Assembly: GCF_012395185.1 (NCBI RefSeq)
Contig: NZ_JAAZTU010000003.1
Coordinates: forward strand, 100,568-164,567
DNA from: Vibrio aestuarianus
Lineage (GTDB): Bacteria; Pseudomonadota; Gammaproteobacteria; Enterobacterales; Vibrionaceae
Length of the DNA: 64,000 nucleotides
Direction of reading: 5' to 3'
The first letter of the stretch is position 1; each line of letters opens with the position of its first letter. The notes under the pieces were generated by a model. That model ran no database searches, was not told the DNA's origin, and worked only from the letters and a program-made list of their open reading frames with translations. Below are positions 45,765 through 56,440 of this stretch, one piece after another. A program made the position numbers and the translations under genes.

Positions 45765-48638
45765 ATGTTCAAAGAGAACCCGAATAAAGTTGAGACTATT
45801 ATTAAAACGAGTGAAGAGCCTCAGTCTTCACGTTTGAATGGGTCTCAACGCCTTAAAGAATGCGGACTGATCATCGCTGTCCTTGCCTCTGCACTTCTTT
45901 CTGTCGCATTACTTACTTTTAACCCTGCCGACCCATCGTGGTCCCAAACGTCTTGGGGCAGTGATATACAAAACGCTGGTGGAGTTATCGGGGCCTGGGT
46001 TGCGGATACGCTGTTCTTCATATTTGGGTCACTGGCTTATCTTATCCCGCCTATTATGATGGTGATTGCTTGGGTTTTTCTACGAAAAAGAGATGCCGAT
46101 GATCCTTTAGATTTTGTGTTGTGGGGTACGCGCTTACTCGGCCTAACTGTTCTGATTTTAACCAGTTGCGGATTAGCTGATATTAACTTTGATGATATTT
46201 GGTATTTCTCTTCGGGTGGTGTTATTGGTGATGTACTGACGAGCCTAGCCTTGCCTACATTAAACTTATTAGGTTCCACGTTAGTATTACTTTTTCTATG
46301 GGGAGCAGGTTTTACGCTGCTAACTGGGATCTCTTGGTTAACCATTGTTGAATCGCTAGGAGAGACGAGCATCCGCATGTTCTCATGGCTGCTTAACCGG
46401 ATTCGTGGTGAGCGAGAAGAGACTATTGAACCTGTTCTCACCGCCGTTGAATTATCTCGTGCTGAACCCACAGTGCTTGACCAAGAGGTAGTGAATGAGC
46501 GTGAGTCGACTGAGCCGACAGTGGAAGGTGCTCAACAGAGTGTTTTAGGATATGAGGCGCCAAGGCGTTTTAATATTCATATGCCTGAAACCAAAGAACC
46601 TGTTGAGTTAACAACACCATCGAATTATATCGAACAACCTGAGTTTGATCGCAGCAAACAACTTAATGCAACGATTGAGGAGCTTGAATCGGTCGCTTTA
46701 GAAGATGATGATCTTGTATCTCAATCAGGGCAAGAATCGCCTGATCCCACGTTCATTAATAATACGATGGAAGAGATACCAGCACGGCCGTTGAGATCTG
46801 AACCATTGGATCAAGATTCAAATTGGCCTCAGCCTCAGGCAGATACCGAGGTTGACCCGGCATTTAGCTCGGTGGCTGACGTTGAAGTCGATGAACTGCG
46901 CGTTGAACCCGTTATTTCAGATTTTGATGTGGTTGATGAAGAAGAAGCACCAAGCGAAGTAGAGTTTGTTCACTCTGAGCCTAAACTTATGCCGCAAGCT
47001 GCAAGTGTCGAGCAAGAAGATCACGCAGAACAAACCGATAGCGACGTACTTGCTTTTCAAGAAATGGTGGCGTCGGCACAGGCAAATATGGCTGCGCAAC
47101 AGAATCCATTTTTAATGCAACAAGAAACCAATCTTCCGAAACCTGCCGAGCCAATGCCAACGTTGCAGCTTTTATATCATCCAGAAAAGCGTGAGAACTT
47201 TATTGACCGAGATGCATTAGAAGAAATTGCTCGGTTGGTTGAATCCAAGCTCGCTGATTATAAAATTCAGGCGCAGGTTGTAGATATCTTCCCAGGTCCG
47301 GTGATTACTCGTTTTGAGTTGGATCTTGCACCAGGGGTTAAGGTCAGCCGTATTTCTAGTTTGTCGATGGACTTAGCGCGTTCTTTGTCTGCGATGGCGG
47401 TACGTGTGGTTGAGGTTATTCCTGGTAAACCGTATGTGGGCCTTGAATTACCGAATATGAGCCGTCAGACAGTTTATTTATCAGATGTTATTGATAGCCC
47501 GCAATTTAGAGAAGCAAAATCACCAACAACAATTGTATTAGGGCAAGACATTGCTGGTGAAGCTTTGGTGGCCGACTTATCTAAGATGCCTCATGTGCTG
47601 GTGGCCGGTACCACGGGTTCAGGTAAATCGGTTGGGGTCAATGTCATGATTCTCAGCATGCTGTATAAAGCAACGCCTGAGGAGGTCCGCTTTATCATGA
47701 TTGACCCTAAAATGTTGGAGCTATCGGTTTACGAAGGTATTCCTCATCTTCTCTCTGAAGTTGTTACTGATATGAAAGATGCTTCCAATGCGTTGCGTTG
47801 GTGTGTGGGTGAAATGGAACGCCGCTACAAGCTCATGTCAGTGCTTGGTGTGCGTAATATTAAAGGTTACAACGATAAACTGAAGATGGCTGCTGAAGCG
47901 GGTCACCCAATCCATGACCCTCTTTGGCGAGAAGGTGACAGCATGGATAGCGAACCGCCATTGCTAGAAAAATTGCCGTATATCGTTGTGGTTGTGGATG
48001 AATTCGCTGATCTAATGATGGTGGTGGGTAAAAAAGTTGAAGAACTGATTGCTCGCTTAGCGCAAAAGGCTCGAGCGGCTGGTATTCACTTGATCCTAGC
48101 GACCCAACGACCATCAGTTGACGTTATTACGGGTTTGATTAAGGCTAACATTCCAACACGTGTTGCTTTTACTGTCTCTACCAAAACAGACTCACGTACT
48201 ATTCTTGACCAAGGCGGTGCTGAATCGTTATTAGGCATGGGTGATATGCTTTATTTACCTCCGGGTTCAAGCCATACGATTCGCGTGCACGGTGCTTTTG
48301 CTTCAGATGATGATGTGCATGCGGTCGTGAATAACTGGAAAGCTCGTGGTAAACCTAATTATATCGAAGAGATCACTCATGGCGATCAAGGCCCAGAAGG
48401 TTTGCTACCTGGTGAGAAGATGGAAAGTGATGAAGAAGTCGACCCACTCTTTGATCAAGTGGTGGAACATGTCGTAGAGACGCGTAGAGGCTCAGTTTCG
48501 GGTGTTCAACGGCGGTTTAAGATTGGCTATAACCGAGCGGCAAGAATCGTTGAACAGCTAGAAGCTCAAGGAATCGTGAGTGCGCCTGGTCATAATGGCA
48601 ATCGAGAGGTACTGGCTCCCGCACCATCAAGAGACTAA
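45765..48638 (+). CDS. ftsK: DNA translocase FtsK
   Basis: A 957-residue septal DNA pump. It has four N-terminal membrane spans (about 30-200), a long acidic Glu/Pro/Gln-rich linker (about 205-460) and the alpha-beta motor with Walker [11 protein letters not shown] and Walker [13 protein letters not shown]. The C-terminal gamma winged helix follows (about 885-945, [20 protein letters not shown]), which reads polar KOPS sequences and activates XerCD at dif. The linker is shorter than in E. coli (1329 residues). It follows lrp, as in E. coli, but here dsbB rather than lolA lies next. Confidence 0.96.
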   Translation: MFKENPNKVETIIKTSEEPQSSRLNGSQRLKECGLIIAVLASALLSVALLTFNPADPSWSQTSWGSDIQNAGGVIGAWVADTLFFIFGSLAYLIPPIMMVIAWVFLRKRDADDPLDFVLWGTRLLGLTVLILTSCGLADINFDDIWYFSSGGVIGDVLTSLALPTLNLLGSTLVLLFLWGAGFTLLTGISWLTIVESLGETSIRMFSWLLNRIRGEREETIEPVLTAVELSRAEPTVLDQEVVNERESTEPTVEGAQQSVLGYEAPRRFNIHMPETKEPVELTTPSNYIEQPEFDRSKQLNATIEELESVALEDDDLVSQSGQESPDPTFINNTMEEIPARPLRSEPLDQDSNWPQPQADTEVDPAFSSVADVEVDELRVEPVISDFDVVDEEEAPSEVEFVHSEPKLMPQAASVEQEDHAEQTDSDVLAFQEMVASAQANMAAQQNPFLMQQETNLPKPAEPMPTLQLLYHPEKRENFIDRDALEEIARLVESKLADYKIQAQVVDIFPGPVITRFELDLAPGVKVSRISSLSMDLARSLSAMAVRVVEVIPGKPYVGLELPNMSRQTVYLSDVIDSPQFREAKSPTTIVLGQDIAGEALVADLSKMPHVLVAGTTGSGKSVGVNVMILSMLYKATPEEVRFIMIDPKMLELSVYEGIPHLLSEVVTDMKDASNALRWCVGEMERRYKLMSVLGVRNIKGYNDKLKMAAEAGHPIHDPLWREGDSMDSEPPLLEKLPYIVVVVDEFADLMMVVGKKVEELIARLAQKARAAGIHLILATQRPSVDVITGLIKANIPTRVAFTVSTKTDSRTILDQGGAESLLGMGDMLYLPPGSSHTIRVHGAFASDDDVHAVVNNWKARGKPNYIEEITHGDQGPEGLLPGEKMESDEEVDPLFDQVVEHVVETRRGSVSGVQRRFKIGYNRAARIVEQLEAQGIVSAPGHNGNREVLAPAPSRD

Positions 48639-48694
48639 CATTCAGTTTCTCAACGCCTAACTGCGTTTGGTCCATTATTAGGATAGAAAAAGAT

Positions 48695-48740
48695 AAGGGC
48701 ACTGTAATCCATAGCATCGAATATGGATTACAGTGCCCTT
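48695..48740 (-). terminator. 19-bp perfect inverted repeat between ftsK and dsbB
   Basis: Bases 48695-48713 are the exact reverse complement of 48722-48740, with an 8-nt loop. On the minus strand the stem is followed by ATCTTTTTCT, which fits a terminator for dsbB. On the plus strand the next bases are AAAATTC, so ftsK transcripts would only gain a 3' hairpin. A perfect stem of this length is unusual. Confidence 0.7.
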
Positions 48741-48762
48741 AAAATTCAGTGACCTAATAAGC

Positions 48763-49284
48763 TTATCGATTGGTTTTTGCTAGTTGAGCTAATACCATCA
48801 CCGCTAATACCAATAAATTACCTGCAAAAATAACCACTAACCACTGTGGCATCGAAAGCGATAAAAACTGCCATACAACTTTTGAACAATCTCCGTAAGC
48901 CTCAAACATCCATGGTGCCCATTGATTTAGTGGCGCCCAACTAGGGAAAGTGACAAAAAGATCGCAAGTAGCGAATGGAGAAGGATTAAATTGATAGTCT
49001 ACATGTTGTAATGCTAACGTTAGCCCTTTGTAGGCACTTGCTCCCCAAGCGAGTAGGCCAATCCAACGTACAAATGGGTTGCTTGGCGCGATAGCCCCGA
49101 TAACTGCTGCACCTCCAATCCCTAACATCGCAACTCGCTCATAAATACACATAACACAAGGTGCTAGTATCATAACGTGCTGGAAAAAGAGTGCGCAGAG
49201 TTCGAAGAAAACCACAAAAAGCAAAAGTAAAAGCCAAGACTTTCTAGATTGTGAGAAGGACTTGAGTGTGGAAAGAATGTTCAC
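48763..49284 (-). CDS. dsbB: Disulfide bond formation protein DsbB
   Basis: A 173-residue inner-membrane protein with four spans that reoxidises periplasmic DsbA and passes electrons to quinone. The two cysteine pairs are visible: Cys43-Val-Met-Cys46 in the first periplasmic loop and Cys107/Cys133 in the second. The start codon is GTG at 49284, with AGGGA upstream on the minus strand. It lies after nhaB on the same strand with a terminator between. Confidence 0.94.
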   Translation of the reverse strand: MNILSTLKSFSQSRKSWLLLLLFVVFFELCALFFQHVMILAPCVMCIYERVAMLGIGGAAVIGAIAPSNPFVRWIGLLAWGASAYKGLTLALQHVDYQFNPSPFATCDLFVTFPSWAPLNQWAPWMFEAYGDCSKVVWQFLSLSMPQWLVVIFAGNLLVLAVMVLAQLAKTNR

Positions 49285-49304
49285 TGATATTTCCCTATTG
49301 AGAA

Positions 49305-49335
49305 TAAAAAAAGCTCTGAGTTATCAGAGCTTTTT
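49305..49335 (-). terminator. Rho-independent terminator of nhaB
   Basis: A 9-bp stem (49311-49319 with 49324-49332), GTTA loop, flanked by A- and T-runs so that it is followed by TTTTTT on either strand. It lies 37 bp after the nhaB stop on the minus strand. Confidence 0.88.
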
Positions 49336-49368
49336 AACTTGGATAAGTTTCATGTTCAACTGAAATTT

Positions 49369-50961
49369 TTAGTGTCCAACAGAAACTGCGTGCCCCACTG
49401 CTTTTGCTGAGTGATGTACTATCCAGCCTAAATCATAAAAGTGAGCCGTCATTGGTTCGACTAAGAACACAATTCCCGCTAAGCCTACTAGGGCGAGTAC
49501 GATAGTGTAGGGCAGAGCCATTAACACCATTCGGCCGTAGGAGAGGCGAATAAGTGGCGCAAGTGCTGAAGTCAACAAAAATAAGAACGCGGCTTGACCA
49601 TTCGGGGTTGCTACAGAAGGTAAGTTAGTACCGGTATTAATGGCCACAGCTAACACATCGAACTGATCACGCGTGATCATACCTTCAGTAAGTGCCGCTT
49701 TAACTTCGTTGATGTATACCGTGCCGACAAATACATTGTCGGAGACCATAGATAGTAGACCATTAGCCACATAGAACAACGCGAGTTGGGTCCCTTTATC
49801 TTCAACATGCAGTACTGCATCAATCACAGGTTTGAATAACTCTTGATCAATAATGACGGCTACAATCGAAAAGAAAACGGCGAGTAAGGCTGTAAATGGC
49901 AAGGCTTCTTCGAATGCCTTACCTAACGAATGCTCTTCAATAACACCAGTAAACGCTGTTGCAAGAATAATGACCGAAAGGCCAATTAAGCCAACAGCTG
50001 CTAAGTGTAGAGCGAGACCAACAATCAACCAAATCGCAATGGCACCTTGAATCCAAAGTTTAGCAACATCTTGATTAGTGCGAGTTTTTCGCTCTTCGGT
50101 ATCAAAATCGACCAAAATTTTACGGACGTTGTTTGGAAGTTCTGCGCCATAACCAAAAACTTTGAATTTCTCTACTAGTACGCAGGTTAAAATTCCGCAA
50201 ATAAAGACAGGGACAGTAACTGGAGACATTCGAATGATGAATTCACCAAATAGCCACCCCGCTTGGTCTGCTATGATCAAGTTTTGTGGTTCACCAACCA
50301 TCGTCATTACACCGCCTAATGCGGTCCCGACACCTGCGTGCATCAGCAATGAGCGAAGAAAAGCTCGGTAGTTCTCTAAGTCGTCACGTGTGAGTTCTGA
50401 TATATGCTCATCCTGCGTGTGGTCGTGTGCAGAGCTTGTACCTTGACCAGAAGCGACTTTATGATAAATCGAATAAAAACCAACAGCGACGCTAATAACA
50501 ACAGCGATCACGGTTAGAGCATCTAAGAAAGCTGATAAGAAAGCAGCAGCGATACAAAATGCAACCGACAGCATGGGTTTAGATCGAATGCCAAGTAATA
50601 TCTTGGTGAAGATAAAGAGCAATAACTGCTTCATGAAGTAGATACCAGCGACCATAAATACCAGTAGCAGTAATACTTCAATATTATTGACTAACTCGTG
50701 CTTTACTTGTTCAGCACTGGTCATCCCAATAGCAATAGCTTCAATAGCTAATAAGCCACCAGGTTGAAGAGGATAACACTTGAGCGCCATCGCAAGGGTG
50801 AAAATAAACTCAACCACTAACAACCAACCGGCAACAAATGGGTTGATCAAGAAAAAGACTATCGGGTTAATAATGAGAAAAGTGATAATGGCAACTTTGT
50901 ACCAGTCAGGAGCTTTACCAAGAAAGTTCTTGAGAAAAGCGCTTCCGAGGGACATCGGCAT
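49369..50961 (-). CDS. nhaB: Na+/H+ antiporter NhaB
   Basis: A 530-residue inner-membrane antiporter that expels sodium in exchange for protons, suited to a marine or halotolerant life. About twelve hydrophobic segments are seen, with the conserved [21 protein letters not shown] and [20 protein letters not shown] segments of the family. Length is close to E. coli NhaB (513). It is divergent from fadR across a 651-bp region, the same neighbour as in E. coli. Confidence 0.95.
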   Translation of the reverse strand: MPMSLGSAFLKNFLGKAPDWYKVAIITFLIINPIVFFLINPFVAGWLLVVEFIFTLAMALKCYPLQPGGLLAIEAIAIGMTSAEQVKHELVNNIEVLLLLVFMVAGIYFMKQLLLFIFTKILLGIRSKPMLSVAFCIAAAFLSAFLDALTVIAVVISVAVGFYSIYHKVASGQGTSSAHDHTQDEHISELTRDDLENYRAFLRSLLMHAGVGTALGGVMTMVGEPQNLIIADQAGWLFGEFIIRMSPVTVPVFICGILTCVLVEKFKVFGYGAELPNNVRKILVDFDTEERKTRTNQDVAKLWIQGAIAIWLIVGLALHLAAVGLIGLSVIILATAFTGVIEEHSLGKAFEEALPFTALLAVFFSIVAVIIDQELFKPVIDAVLHVEDKGTQLALFYVANGLLSMVSDNVFVGTVYINEVKAALTEGMITRDQFDVLAVAINTGTNLPSVATPNGQAAFLFLLTSALAPLIRLSYGRMVLMALPYTIVLALVGLAGIVFLVEPMTAHFYDLGWIVHHSAKAVGHAVSVGH

Positions 50962-51612
50962 GGGTAGTACTCTTACTGTTGATATGAATAGACATCTTCA
51001 GCTTATCTAAATTCATGTATTGGCATTATCAAATGTTGTAGTCGTAACCGTCTATTTGACAATGACTTAGTGAAACAATAATTCAAGTGTTGAATAACTG
51101 CTTAACTAAGACGCTCCTTGAGTGAGACAAGCAATCCTTACTTCGAACGCCACTCTACCTTGCACGCTTTTTTAGTCAATAAGAAACCGCTTATTGATAA
51201 AATACCTACCAACATTTTGGTCAAAAACGCGATCAAAGTAGTGTAAACATGGCTTGAGAATGATGATAAATGTTCATTGAGATACGATTCGAAGTGAAAC
51301 TAAGTTAATAGCGTGCAAAGAAAGTAAAAAGAGCGAATTTCGCAAGATTAAATTACGTCTTATAAATCTATGAATGTGATTTATCTCTCTTTATCTTATA
51401 GTGAGTTATGAGTGGCGGGGATGCATAAGTGATGGAAAATAGCTATTTTACTTATTATCTAAATGGAATCTCCATACTGAATGAAATGGAGTTTTTGCTC
51501 TAATTTTGCTTTGTGACGACTTTACTGAAGGGTGGTTTCCGATAACGAGTAAGTAGTGGTATGATGAGTGCTATTCGACCCACAAATAAATAGAAAACTG
51601 GAAAAGTACTTA
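50962..51612. other. 651-bp intergenic region between nhaB and fadR
   Basis: The promoters of divergent nhaB and fadR must lie here. It also holds a terminator-like hairpin on the plus strand (51470-51496) for which no upstream gene is visible. Apart from AT-richness and short tracts I see no ORF with a ribosome-binding site and no known RNA family. Confidence 0.45.
51470..51496 (+). terminator. Terminator-like hairpin without an annotated upstream gene
   Basis: CTCCAT (51470-51475) pairs with ATGGAG (51486-51491), 10-nt loop, followed by TTTTT. No plus-strand gene ends in the preceding 500 bp, so this may end a small RNA or be part of fadR leader control. Confidence 0.4.
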
Positions 51613-52452
51613 ATGGTCATTAAGGCAAAAAGCCCAGCAGGTTTTGCTGAAAAATACATAATTGAGAGCATCTGGAATGGTCGCTTTCCGCCTGGTTCTA
51701 TCTTACCAGCAGAGCGAGAACTTTCCGAATTAATTGGTGTTACACGCACAACGCTTCGAGAAGTATTGCAACGCTTAGCCCGTGATGGTTGGCTAACTAT
51801 ACAACATGGTAAGCCAACGAAAGTAAACCAGTTTATGGAAACATCTGGCCTACATATTTTAGATACGCTTATGACGCTTGATGCTGACAATGCAACCAGT
51901 ATCGTGGAAGATTTGCTAGCTGCACGTACTAATATTAGCCCGATATTTATGCGCTATGCTTTTAAGGTAAACAAAGAAAGCTCTGAGCGTACGATCACTA
52001 ATGTGATTGAATCTTGTGAAGCCCTGATAAGAGCAGAATCGTGGGATTCTTTTATGGAATCATCACCTTATGCTACTAAAATTCAGCAGCACATTAAAGA
52101 TGATGGCGAGAAAGATGAGGCTAAACGTCAACAGATACTCATCGCAAAAACATTTAATTTTTATGATTACATGCTTTTCCAACGCTTAGCATTTCATTCA
52201 GGCAATCAAATTTATGGTTTGATCTTCAACGGAATTAAAAAATTGTACGACCGAATTGGTAGCTACTATTTTTCAAACCCAGAAGCTCGTGATTTGGCTC
52301 TGAAGTTTTATAGAGAGTTATTAGCTGTGTGTGAGAGCGGCAACCGCGAAGAATTGCCCGTAGTTATTCGTCATTATGGTATCGATAGTGCCCACATTTG
52401 GAATCAGATGAAGACAACGTTACCGACTAATTTTACGGAAGATGATAGCTAG
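51613..52452 (+). CDS. fadR: Fatty-acid regulator FadR, Vibrio type
   Basis: A GntR-family regulator that represses beta-oxidation and activates unsaturated fatty acid synthesis, released by long-chain acyl-CoA. From ATG 51613 ([19 protein letters not shown]) it has 279 residues; the longer frame to 51568 adds 15 residues unlike the family. The N-terminal winged HTH ([30 protein letters not shown]) is nearly identical to E. coli. The ligand domain has about 40 extra residues (about 135-180, [20 protein letters not shown] onward) compared with the 239-residue E. coli protein. This insertion is known in V. cholerae FadR, where it forms a second ligand site. Confidence 0.96.
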   Translation: MVIKAKSPAGFAEKYIIESIWNGRFPPGSILPAERELSELIGVTRTTLREVLQRLARDGWLTIQHGKPTKVNQFMETSGLHILDTLMTLDADNATSIVEDLLAARTNISPIFMRYAFKVNKESSERTITNVIESCEALIRAESWDSFMESSPYATKIQQHIKDDGEKDEAKRQQILIAKTFNFYDYMLFQRLAFHSGNQIYGLIFNGIKKLYDRIGSYYFSNPEARDLALKFYRELLAVCESGNREELPVVIRHYGIDSAHIWNQMKTTLPTNFTEDDS

Positions 52453-52463
52453 GCTATTCATTG

Positions 52464-52520
52464 GCGACTGCCATAAATAACAAAGCCCGCAGAGCGGGCT
52501 TTGTTATTTATGGCAGTCGC
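52464..52520. terminator. 27-bp perfect inverted repeat, bidirectional terminator of fadR and the CARF gene
   Basis: Bases 52464-52490 are the exact reverse complement of 52494-52520, with a 3-nt AGA loop. The core AAAGCCCGC-AGA-GCGGGCTTT is a standard bidirectional terminator; the outer 18 bp are an unusual perfect extension. The right arm ends at the stop codon of the minus-strand gene. Confidence 0.85.
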
Positions 52521-53680
52521 TAGATTTCTTCGCTCCCCCCAGCTTCTTGGAACCAAACCGCAAGGTGTTTTTTTAAGTCTTTCAGTTCATCAGGACCAAT
52601 CAAGGCTAACCCCAGATCTTCGGCTCGGGTAATGTCGTTGTGGCGTAAAGGACGAAAGCTAACTAGCATTGCTCTTGCTTGTAATCCGCCAAGCAAATCA
52701 CGTAATGACTCTAATTTATAGAGAGTATCATCGCCATCATCACGCATGCCTTTGGTTTTACATTCAATAATATGCAGCTTGTTGTTCACAACTGTTGCAA
52801 CATCAAGTTCATTTCGAACTTCTCTTTCTCCTAATTGACGATAAACTTGTACATTTAGAGAACGGTCTTGAATCGTTGGCATATCATCTTGAATTTGCTT
52901 CACCGTGCTATGTACTAAAGTTTCAAGCCATTCCCCATTCGAGAAACGACGCGCATCTTCATTAGCAAAAGTTAAAACACCATCTTCATAGGTAGCAATT
53001 TTAGCTTCGACCAAATCAGTTAAAAGAAGGTTTAGTTCACGGTAGCCTTGCTGTTTTTCAGAGAGCTCAACATCGAGTTTCTGCTCTTTACGACAAGTCG
53101 TTGCTAAGTAATTTAAGGTAGCGAGGCCAGGGCCTAATTCTAATGCGTTGCTGGCCCAACGCTCACCGAGTTCATAGAGTTTTTTGTCGAGTTGAGGTGG
53201 GATATTATGTTCACTGAACTCACCTCTGGCACCAAAAATAGTCAGGTAATCAGAGATGGTGATATGGTCTTGAACTTGAGCATCTTGATTTCCATCAGGG
53301 TAGAGCCAACACAGACGATCACTACTCGGTTCGATCACAAAAATTGGCCAGTGGTAACTACGAAATACCTCATAAACAGACAACAGACGATGGCGCAGTC
53401 CACAGCTAGCGTTGAGCTTAACCTCTTCATTTCTTGCTTTAAGTTCTTCTGCTAACTCATAGATCGATTTTTTGATCGCTGATGTATTTGAACCCGATGG
53501 GATCTCAAAAAACTCAGAGGTGATATCGCGCTGCTTGAGTACGGAGTGTAGACGTAAATAAATAGGTTCTTGGCTTTGATCACCAATAAAAACAATGTGT
53601 GAACTTACCGTTCGATTATCCAGTAGGGGTGTGACCAAGCGAATAGGGTCTTGGTCAATAATGCCAACATGAACAGCCAT
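52520..53680 (-). CDS. CARF-domain nuclease, VC1899/Card1/Can2-like (DUF1887)
   Basis: A 386-residue protein with an N-terminal CARF (CRISPR-associated Rossmann) domain (about 1-145), a winged-helix-like linker (about 180-245) and a C-terminal PD-(D/E)xK nuclease domain. Its catalytic residues are visible as Asp293 (NELDVATVV) and Glu306-Cys-Lys308 (IIECKTKG). V. cholerae VC1899, in the same place between fadR and a chemotaxis receptor, is a structurally solved member. Relatives in type III CRISPR loci (Card1, Can2) cut nucleic acid when bound to cyclic tetra-adenylate. No CRISPR array or cas gene is present here, and the segment usually reading TGGTK is ASCGLRH (91-97), so the activator may differ. 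Confidence 0.85.
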   Translation of the reverse strand: MAVHVGIIDQDPIRLVTPLLDNRTVSSHIVFIGDQSQEPIYLRLHSVLKQRDITSEFFEIPSGSNTSAIKKSIYELAEELKARNEEVKLNASCGLRHRLLSVYEVFRSYHWPIFVIEPSSDRLCWLYPDGNQDAQVQDHITISDYLTIFGARGEFSEHNIPPQLDKKLYELGERWASNALELGPGLATLNYLATTCRKEQKLDVELSEKQQGYRELNLLLTDLVEAKIATYEDGVLTFANEDARRFSNGEWLETLVHSTVKQIQDDMPTIQDRSLNVQVYRQLGEREVRNELDVATVVNNKLHIIECKTKGMRDDGDDTLYKLESLRDLLGGLQARAMLVSFRPLRHNDITRAEDLGLALIGPDELKDLKKHLAVWFQEAGGSEEI

Positions 53681-53762
53681 AAATCATCCTCATGTTTAGC
53701 TTGCAAAAATAAGAAGTAAAATGGTGTGCAAGCAATAGTTATCATATAACGATGCAATGCTT

Positions 53763-53799
53763 AAAAAACAAGGGCGACTTTAGATAAAAGCCGCCCTTG
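53763..53799 (-). terminator. Terminator of the chemotaxis receptor gene
   Basis: CAAGGGCG (53769-53776) pairs with CGCCCTTG (53792-53799), with inner pairing, and is followed on the minus strand by TTTTTT. It lies 53 bp after the stop of the receptor gene. Confidence 0.85.
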
Positions 53800-53851
53800 G
53801 ACGATTATTGACACTTAACTTACAAACTAAAGTGAGTTAGCCATGAGTTTG

Positions 53852-55843
53852 TTACAATTTGAATTGATGGACCAATTCATTTTGTTGGCTGGCTAGTTGA
53901 GTCAAACTAGCGCTTGCTTGTGCAATTTGAGACATAGCTTGATAGCTTTCATCTGCGATCAAATTAATATCTTCAATATTACGTGCAATGTCACTGGTGG
54001 TTTCACTTTGTTCTGCAGCTGCTTGAGTGATATGCGTGCTCATTTGGCTGATTTCGAGTATAAGCGCTTGAATTTCTTCCATCGCGCTATTTGCTGTTGA
54101 CGCTTGTTCGACCGACATTTCCATGTCTGACATACAGCTTTCGATGACTGTACTTGCTGATGAAGAGCTTGATTGTAGGTTGCTGATCATGGTTTCAATT
54201 TCAGAGGTAGAGTCAGTGGTACGTTTTGCGAGAACACGAACTTCATCAGCTACAACCGCAAAACCTCGGCCTTGTTCTCCTGCTCGCGCGGCTTCAATAG
54301 CTGCGTTTAATGCCAACAAGTTCGTCTGTTCAGCGATATTGCGAATTACATCCAAAATAGAACCAATTTGGCTACTCATTTTTTGCAATTCACCCACCGC
54401 ATCTACAGATTGGTTCAAACGTGTTTCAAGCTGGTTAATGGTCGTGATATTGGTGCTCATGATGTTGCGGCCAGATTCAGAAGCCGACTCCACTTTCTGT
54501 ACCATTTCTAATGAGCTTTGTGCACTTTGCGCGACTTCTTGAACAGAGTGCGCCATTTCTGTCATTGCAGTGGCGACATTCGCGGTTTGCTCACGTTGAG
54601 AATTGAGTTTCGATTGTGCTTGCGACGAAGTGGTTTGGTTATGATTAGCCGTGTCGGTTAGGTTTTCAGAAGCATCATTGAGTTGTACTAGGATGTTATG
54701 TAAATTGTCCGCTAATGAATTAACATGGCCACTTAAGCGGCTGAATTCGTTGTTATAGCGAATCTCAATACGTTGTGTCATATCCCCTTGAGTTAGCCCT
54801 TCGAGTGTTTTGAGTATACGAGTTAGCGGCTCACGAACACTTTGTGCAATATGATAACCAATACCGGTAGCAATAAGCACAACAGCGATACCAATGACAA
54901 TCGCTTGTATCACACCTTTCTCATAAACATCACCTGCTTCTGCGAGAGAAGCATTTAGGCTATCAGTTGCTGTGCCATTGAATGAGTCCAGAATCGTCAT
55001 TGCTTTATCAACTTCCACCGCAAGATTGGCAATGTTGTCGTATAAAGCGGCTTTAGCGAGTAAGTAGTTATTATGTTGGTCTAACACACCGCCTTTTTGG
55101 CCAATATCTATAGTGAATTTCTCTACTGATTCATCAAAGACTTTCTTAAGCTCTGGCAATTGTGTTACTAGCCCACGGTAGGCATAGTTTAAATGGGTAA
55201 CGGCTTTTTTATTTCTCGCTACCGCTTTTTCAACAAAGGATACATCTGAACTGGCTAAAGCATCAGAAGTAATAACTTCAGCGTCTTTCAATTTGATGAA
55301 ATAGCTTTTTGCCATAACTTTCACTGAAATACTGCTCTGGCCGTCGACGTAATCTTTCATTCCAACGCTCAAATCTGCATGAAGTCTTTGAAACTCACGT
55401 GTTGATTTTTGTACTTTTTCTTGAGCCTCAAACATAGCTTGGTAGTTGTTCATTGCATCAGAAGCTTCAGAGAAGTAGCGTTGCTCCATTTGTTTTAATT
55501 GAGCAATACGCTCTGCTAAGTCAGGGTTACTCGAACTGGCTTGTGCGAGTTGATTTAGGATGGTGTTGAAGTCTTGTTTTGATGAGGTAAATTCTGCACG
55601 CATGGCATTCATACGATCTTGATTCTGCGTGGTTAAAAAATCTTTAAATGATTTGTCAGCAGAAAGCAATTGCACACTCGTTTTGTTTGATAGTGAAACA
55701 AGTGGTAAAGCGGTGGTTGATACACTTTCGAAATTGGAATGAATTTGATTCATTCCTCCCATCATGATAGCGGTTGTTACAGCAAACATAATGATGATCA
55801 GTGTAAAGCCAGCGTACATACGCCTAATCACTGAACCCTTCAT
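53852..55843 (-). CDS. Methyl-accepting chemotaxis protein
   Basis: A 663-residue transmembrane chemoreceptor. The start is ATG 55843 ([13 protein letters not shown]), with GGGAGAGGAT just upstream; the frame continues to 55930 but without a ribosome-binding site. Order: TM1 (about 10-33), an all-helical periplasmic ligand domain of roughly 270 residues (size and helicity suggest an HBM-type bimodule), TM2 (about 305-327), HAMP, and a signalling domain with the hairpin tip [20 protein letters not shown] and [14 protein letters not shown]. The attractant is unknown. It is monocistronic, next to the CARF-nuclease gene. Confidence 0.93.
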   Translation of the reverse strand: MKGSVIRRMYAGFTLIIIMFAVTTAIMMGGMNQIHSNFESVSTTALPLVSLSNKTSVQLLSADKSFKDFLTTQNQDRMNAMRAEFTSSKQDFNTILNQLAQASSSNPDLAERIAQLKQMEQRYFSEASDAMNNYQAMFEAQEKVQKSTREFQRLHADLSVGMKDYVDGQSSISVKVMAKSYFIKLKDAEVITSDALASSDVSFVEKAVARNKKAVTHLNYAYRGLVTQLPELKKVFDESVEKFTIDIGQKGGVLDQHNNYLLAKAALYDNIANLAVEVDKAMTILDSFNGTATDSLNASLAEAGDVYEKGVIQAIVIGIAVVLIATGIGYHIAQSVREPLTRILKTLEGLTQGDMTQRIEIRYNNEFSRLSGHVNSLADNLHNILVQLNDASENLTDTANHNQTTSSQAQSKLNSQREQTANVATAMTEMAHSVQEVAQSAQSSLEMVQKVESASESGRNIMSTNITTINQLETRLNQSVDAVGELQKMSSQIGSILDVIRNIAEQTNLLALNAAIEAARAGEQGRGFAVVADEVRVLAKRTTDSTSEIETMISNLQSSSSSASTVIESCMSDMEMSVEQASTANSAMEEIQALILEISQMSTHITQAAAEQSETTSDIARNIEDINLIADESYQAMSQIAQASASLTQLASQQNELVHQFKL

Positions 55844-56082
55844 AATCCTCTCCCTAGAAAAATCATAATAATCTTTTGTCTCAAAAAAATAACAAAATAA
55901 TCGGCATTGTATTGAGGCTGGGGTGCACATTTTATGACGAGTTTGGCAAAATTATTTTTTTATATTAGTGAAATGTCATTTATGTTAAGTGAACGGTGTT
56001 TTTTATTGAGCTTTTTTTAGTGTTAGCGCATACTCAAATCCAACTAAACACCTATCACTATATTCACCCAATGGAGTACTTC

Positions 56083-56433
56083 ATGGCTGAGGAAACCATT
56101 TTTAGCAAAATCATCAGTAAAGAAATTCCTGCTGACGTTCTATATCAAGACGACTTAGTCACTGCTTTTCGAGATATTAACCCGCGAGCTCCAAGTCATA
56201 TTTTAATCATCCCCAACAAATTGATTCCAACAACGAATGATGTGGAAGCCGAGGATGAAGCTGCGTTAGGGCGTATGTTTACCGTAGCGAAGAAAATCGC
56301 ACAGCAAGAAGGTATTGCCGCTGATGGTTATCGCCTCATTGTTAACTGCAATGCGCATGGTGGACAAGAGGTCTATCATATTCATATGCACCTTGTGGGT
56401 GGTCGTCCACTTGGCCCTCTCTTGATGAGCTAA
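56083..56433 (+). CDS. hinT: HinT, purine nucleoside phosphoramidase (HIT family)
   Basis: Hydrolyses adenosine 5'-phosphoramidates, such as those from lysyl-tRNA synthetase side reactions. The start is ATG 56083 ([18 protein letters not shown]), with GGAG 7 bp upstream; the frame extends 29 residues further without family likeness. The 116-residue protein has the histidine triad His99-x-His101-x-His103 in [10 protein letters not shown]. It opens a cluster whose order, hinT-ycfL-lpoB-thiK-ycfP-ndh, matches E. coli except for the inserted COG3014 gene and missing nagZ. Confidence 0.95.
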   Translation: MAEETIFSKIISKEIPADVLYQDDLVTAFRDINPRAPSHILIIPNKLIPTTNDVEAEDEAALGRMFTVAKKIAQQEGIAADGYRLIVNCNAHGGQEVYHIHMHLVGGRPLGPLLMS

Positions 56434-56440
56434 ATTTGGA

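Noticed and set aside
52520..53680. A nearby CRISPR-Cas locus explaining the CARF protein
   Set aside because: No array of regularly spaced repeats and no cas gene was seen anywhere in the window.
55844..55930. 29-residue N-terminal extension of the chemotaxis receptor
   Set aside because: The internal ATG at 55843 has an excellent GGGAGAGGAT site and is followed at once by the expected first membrane span.
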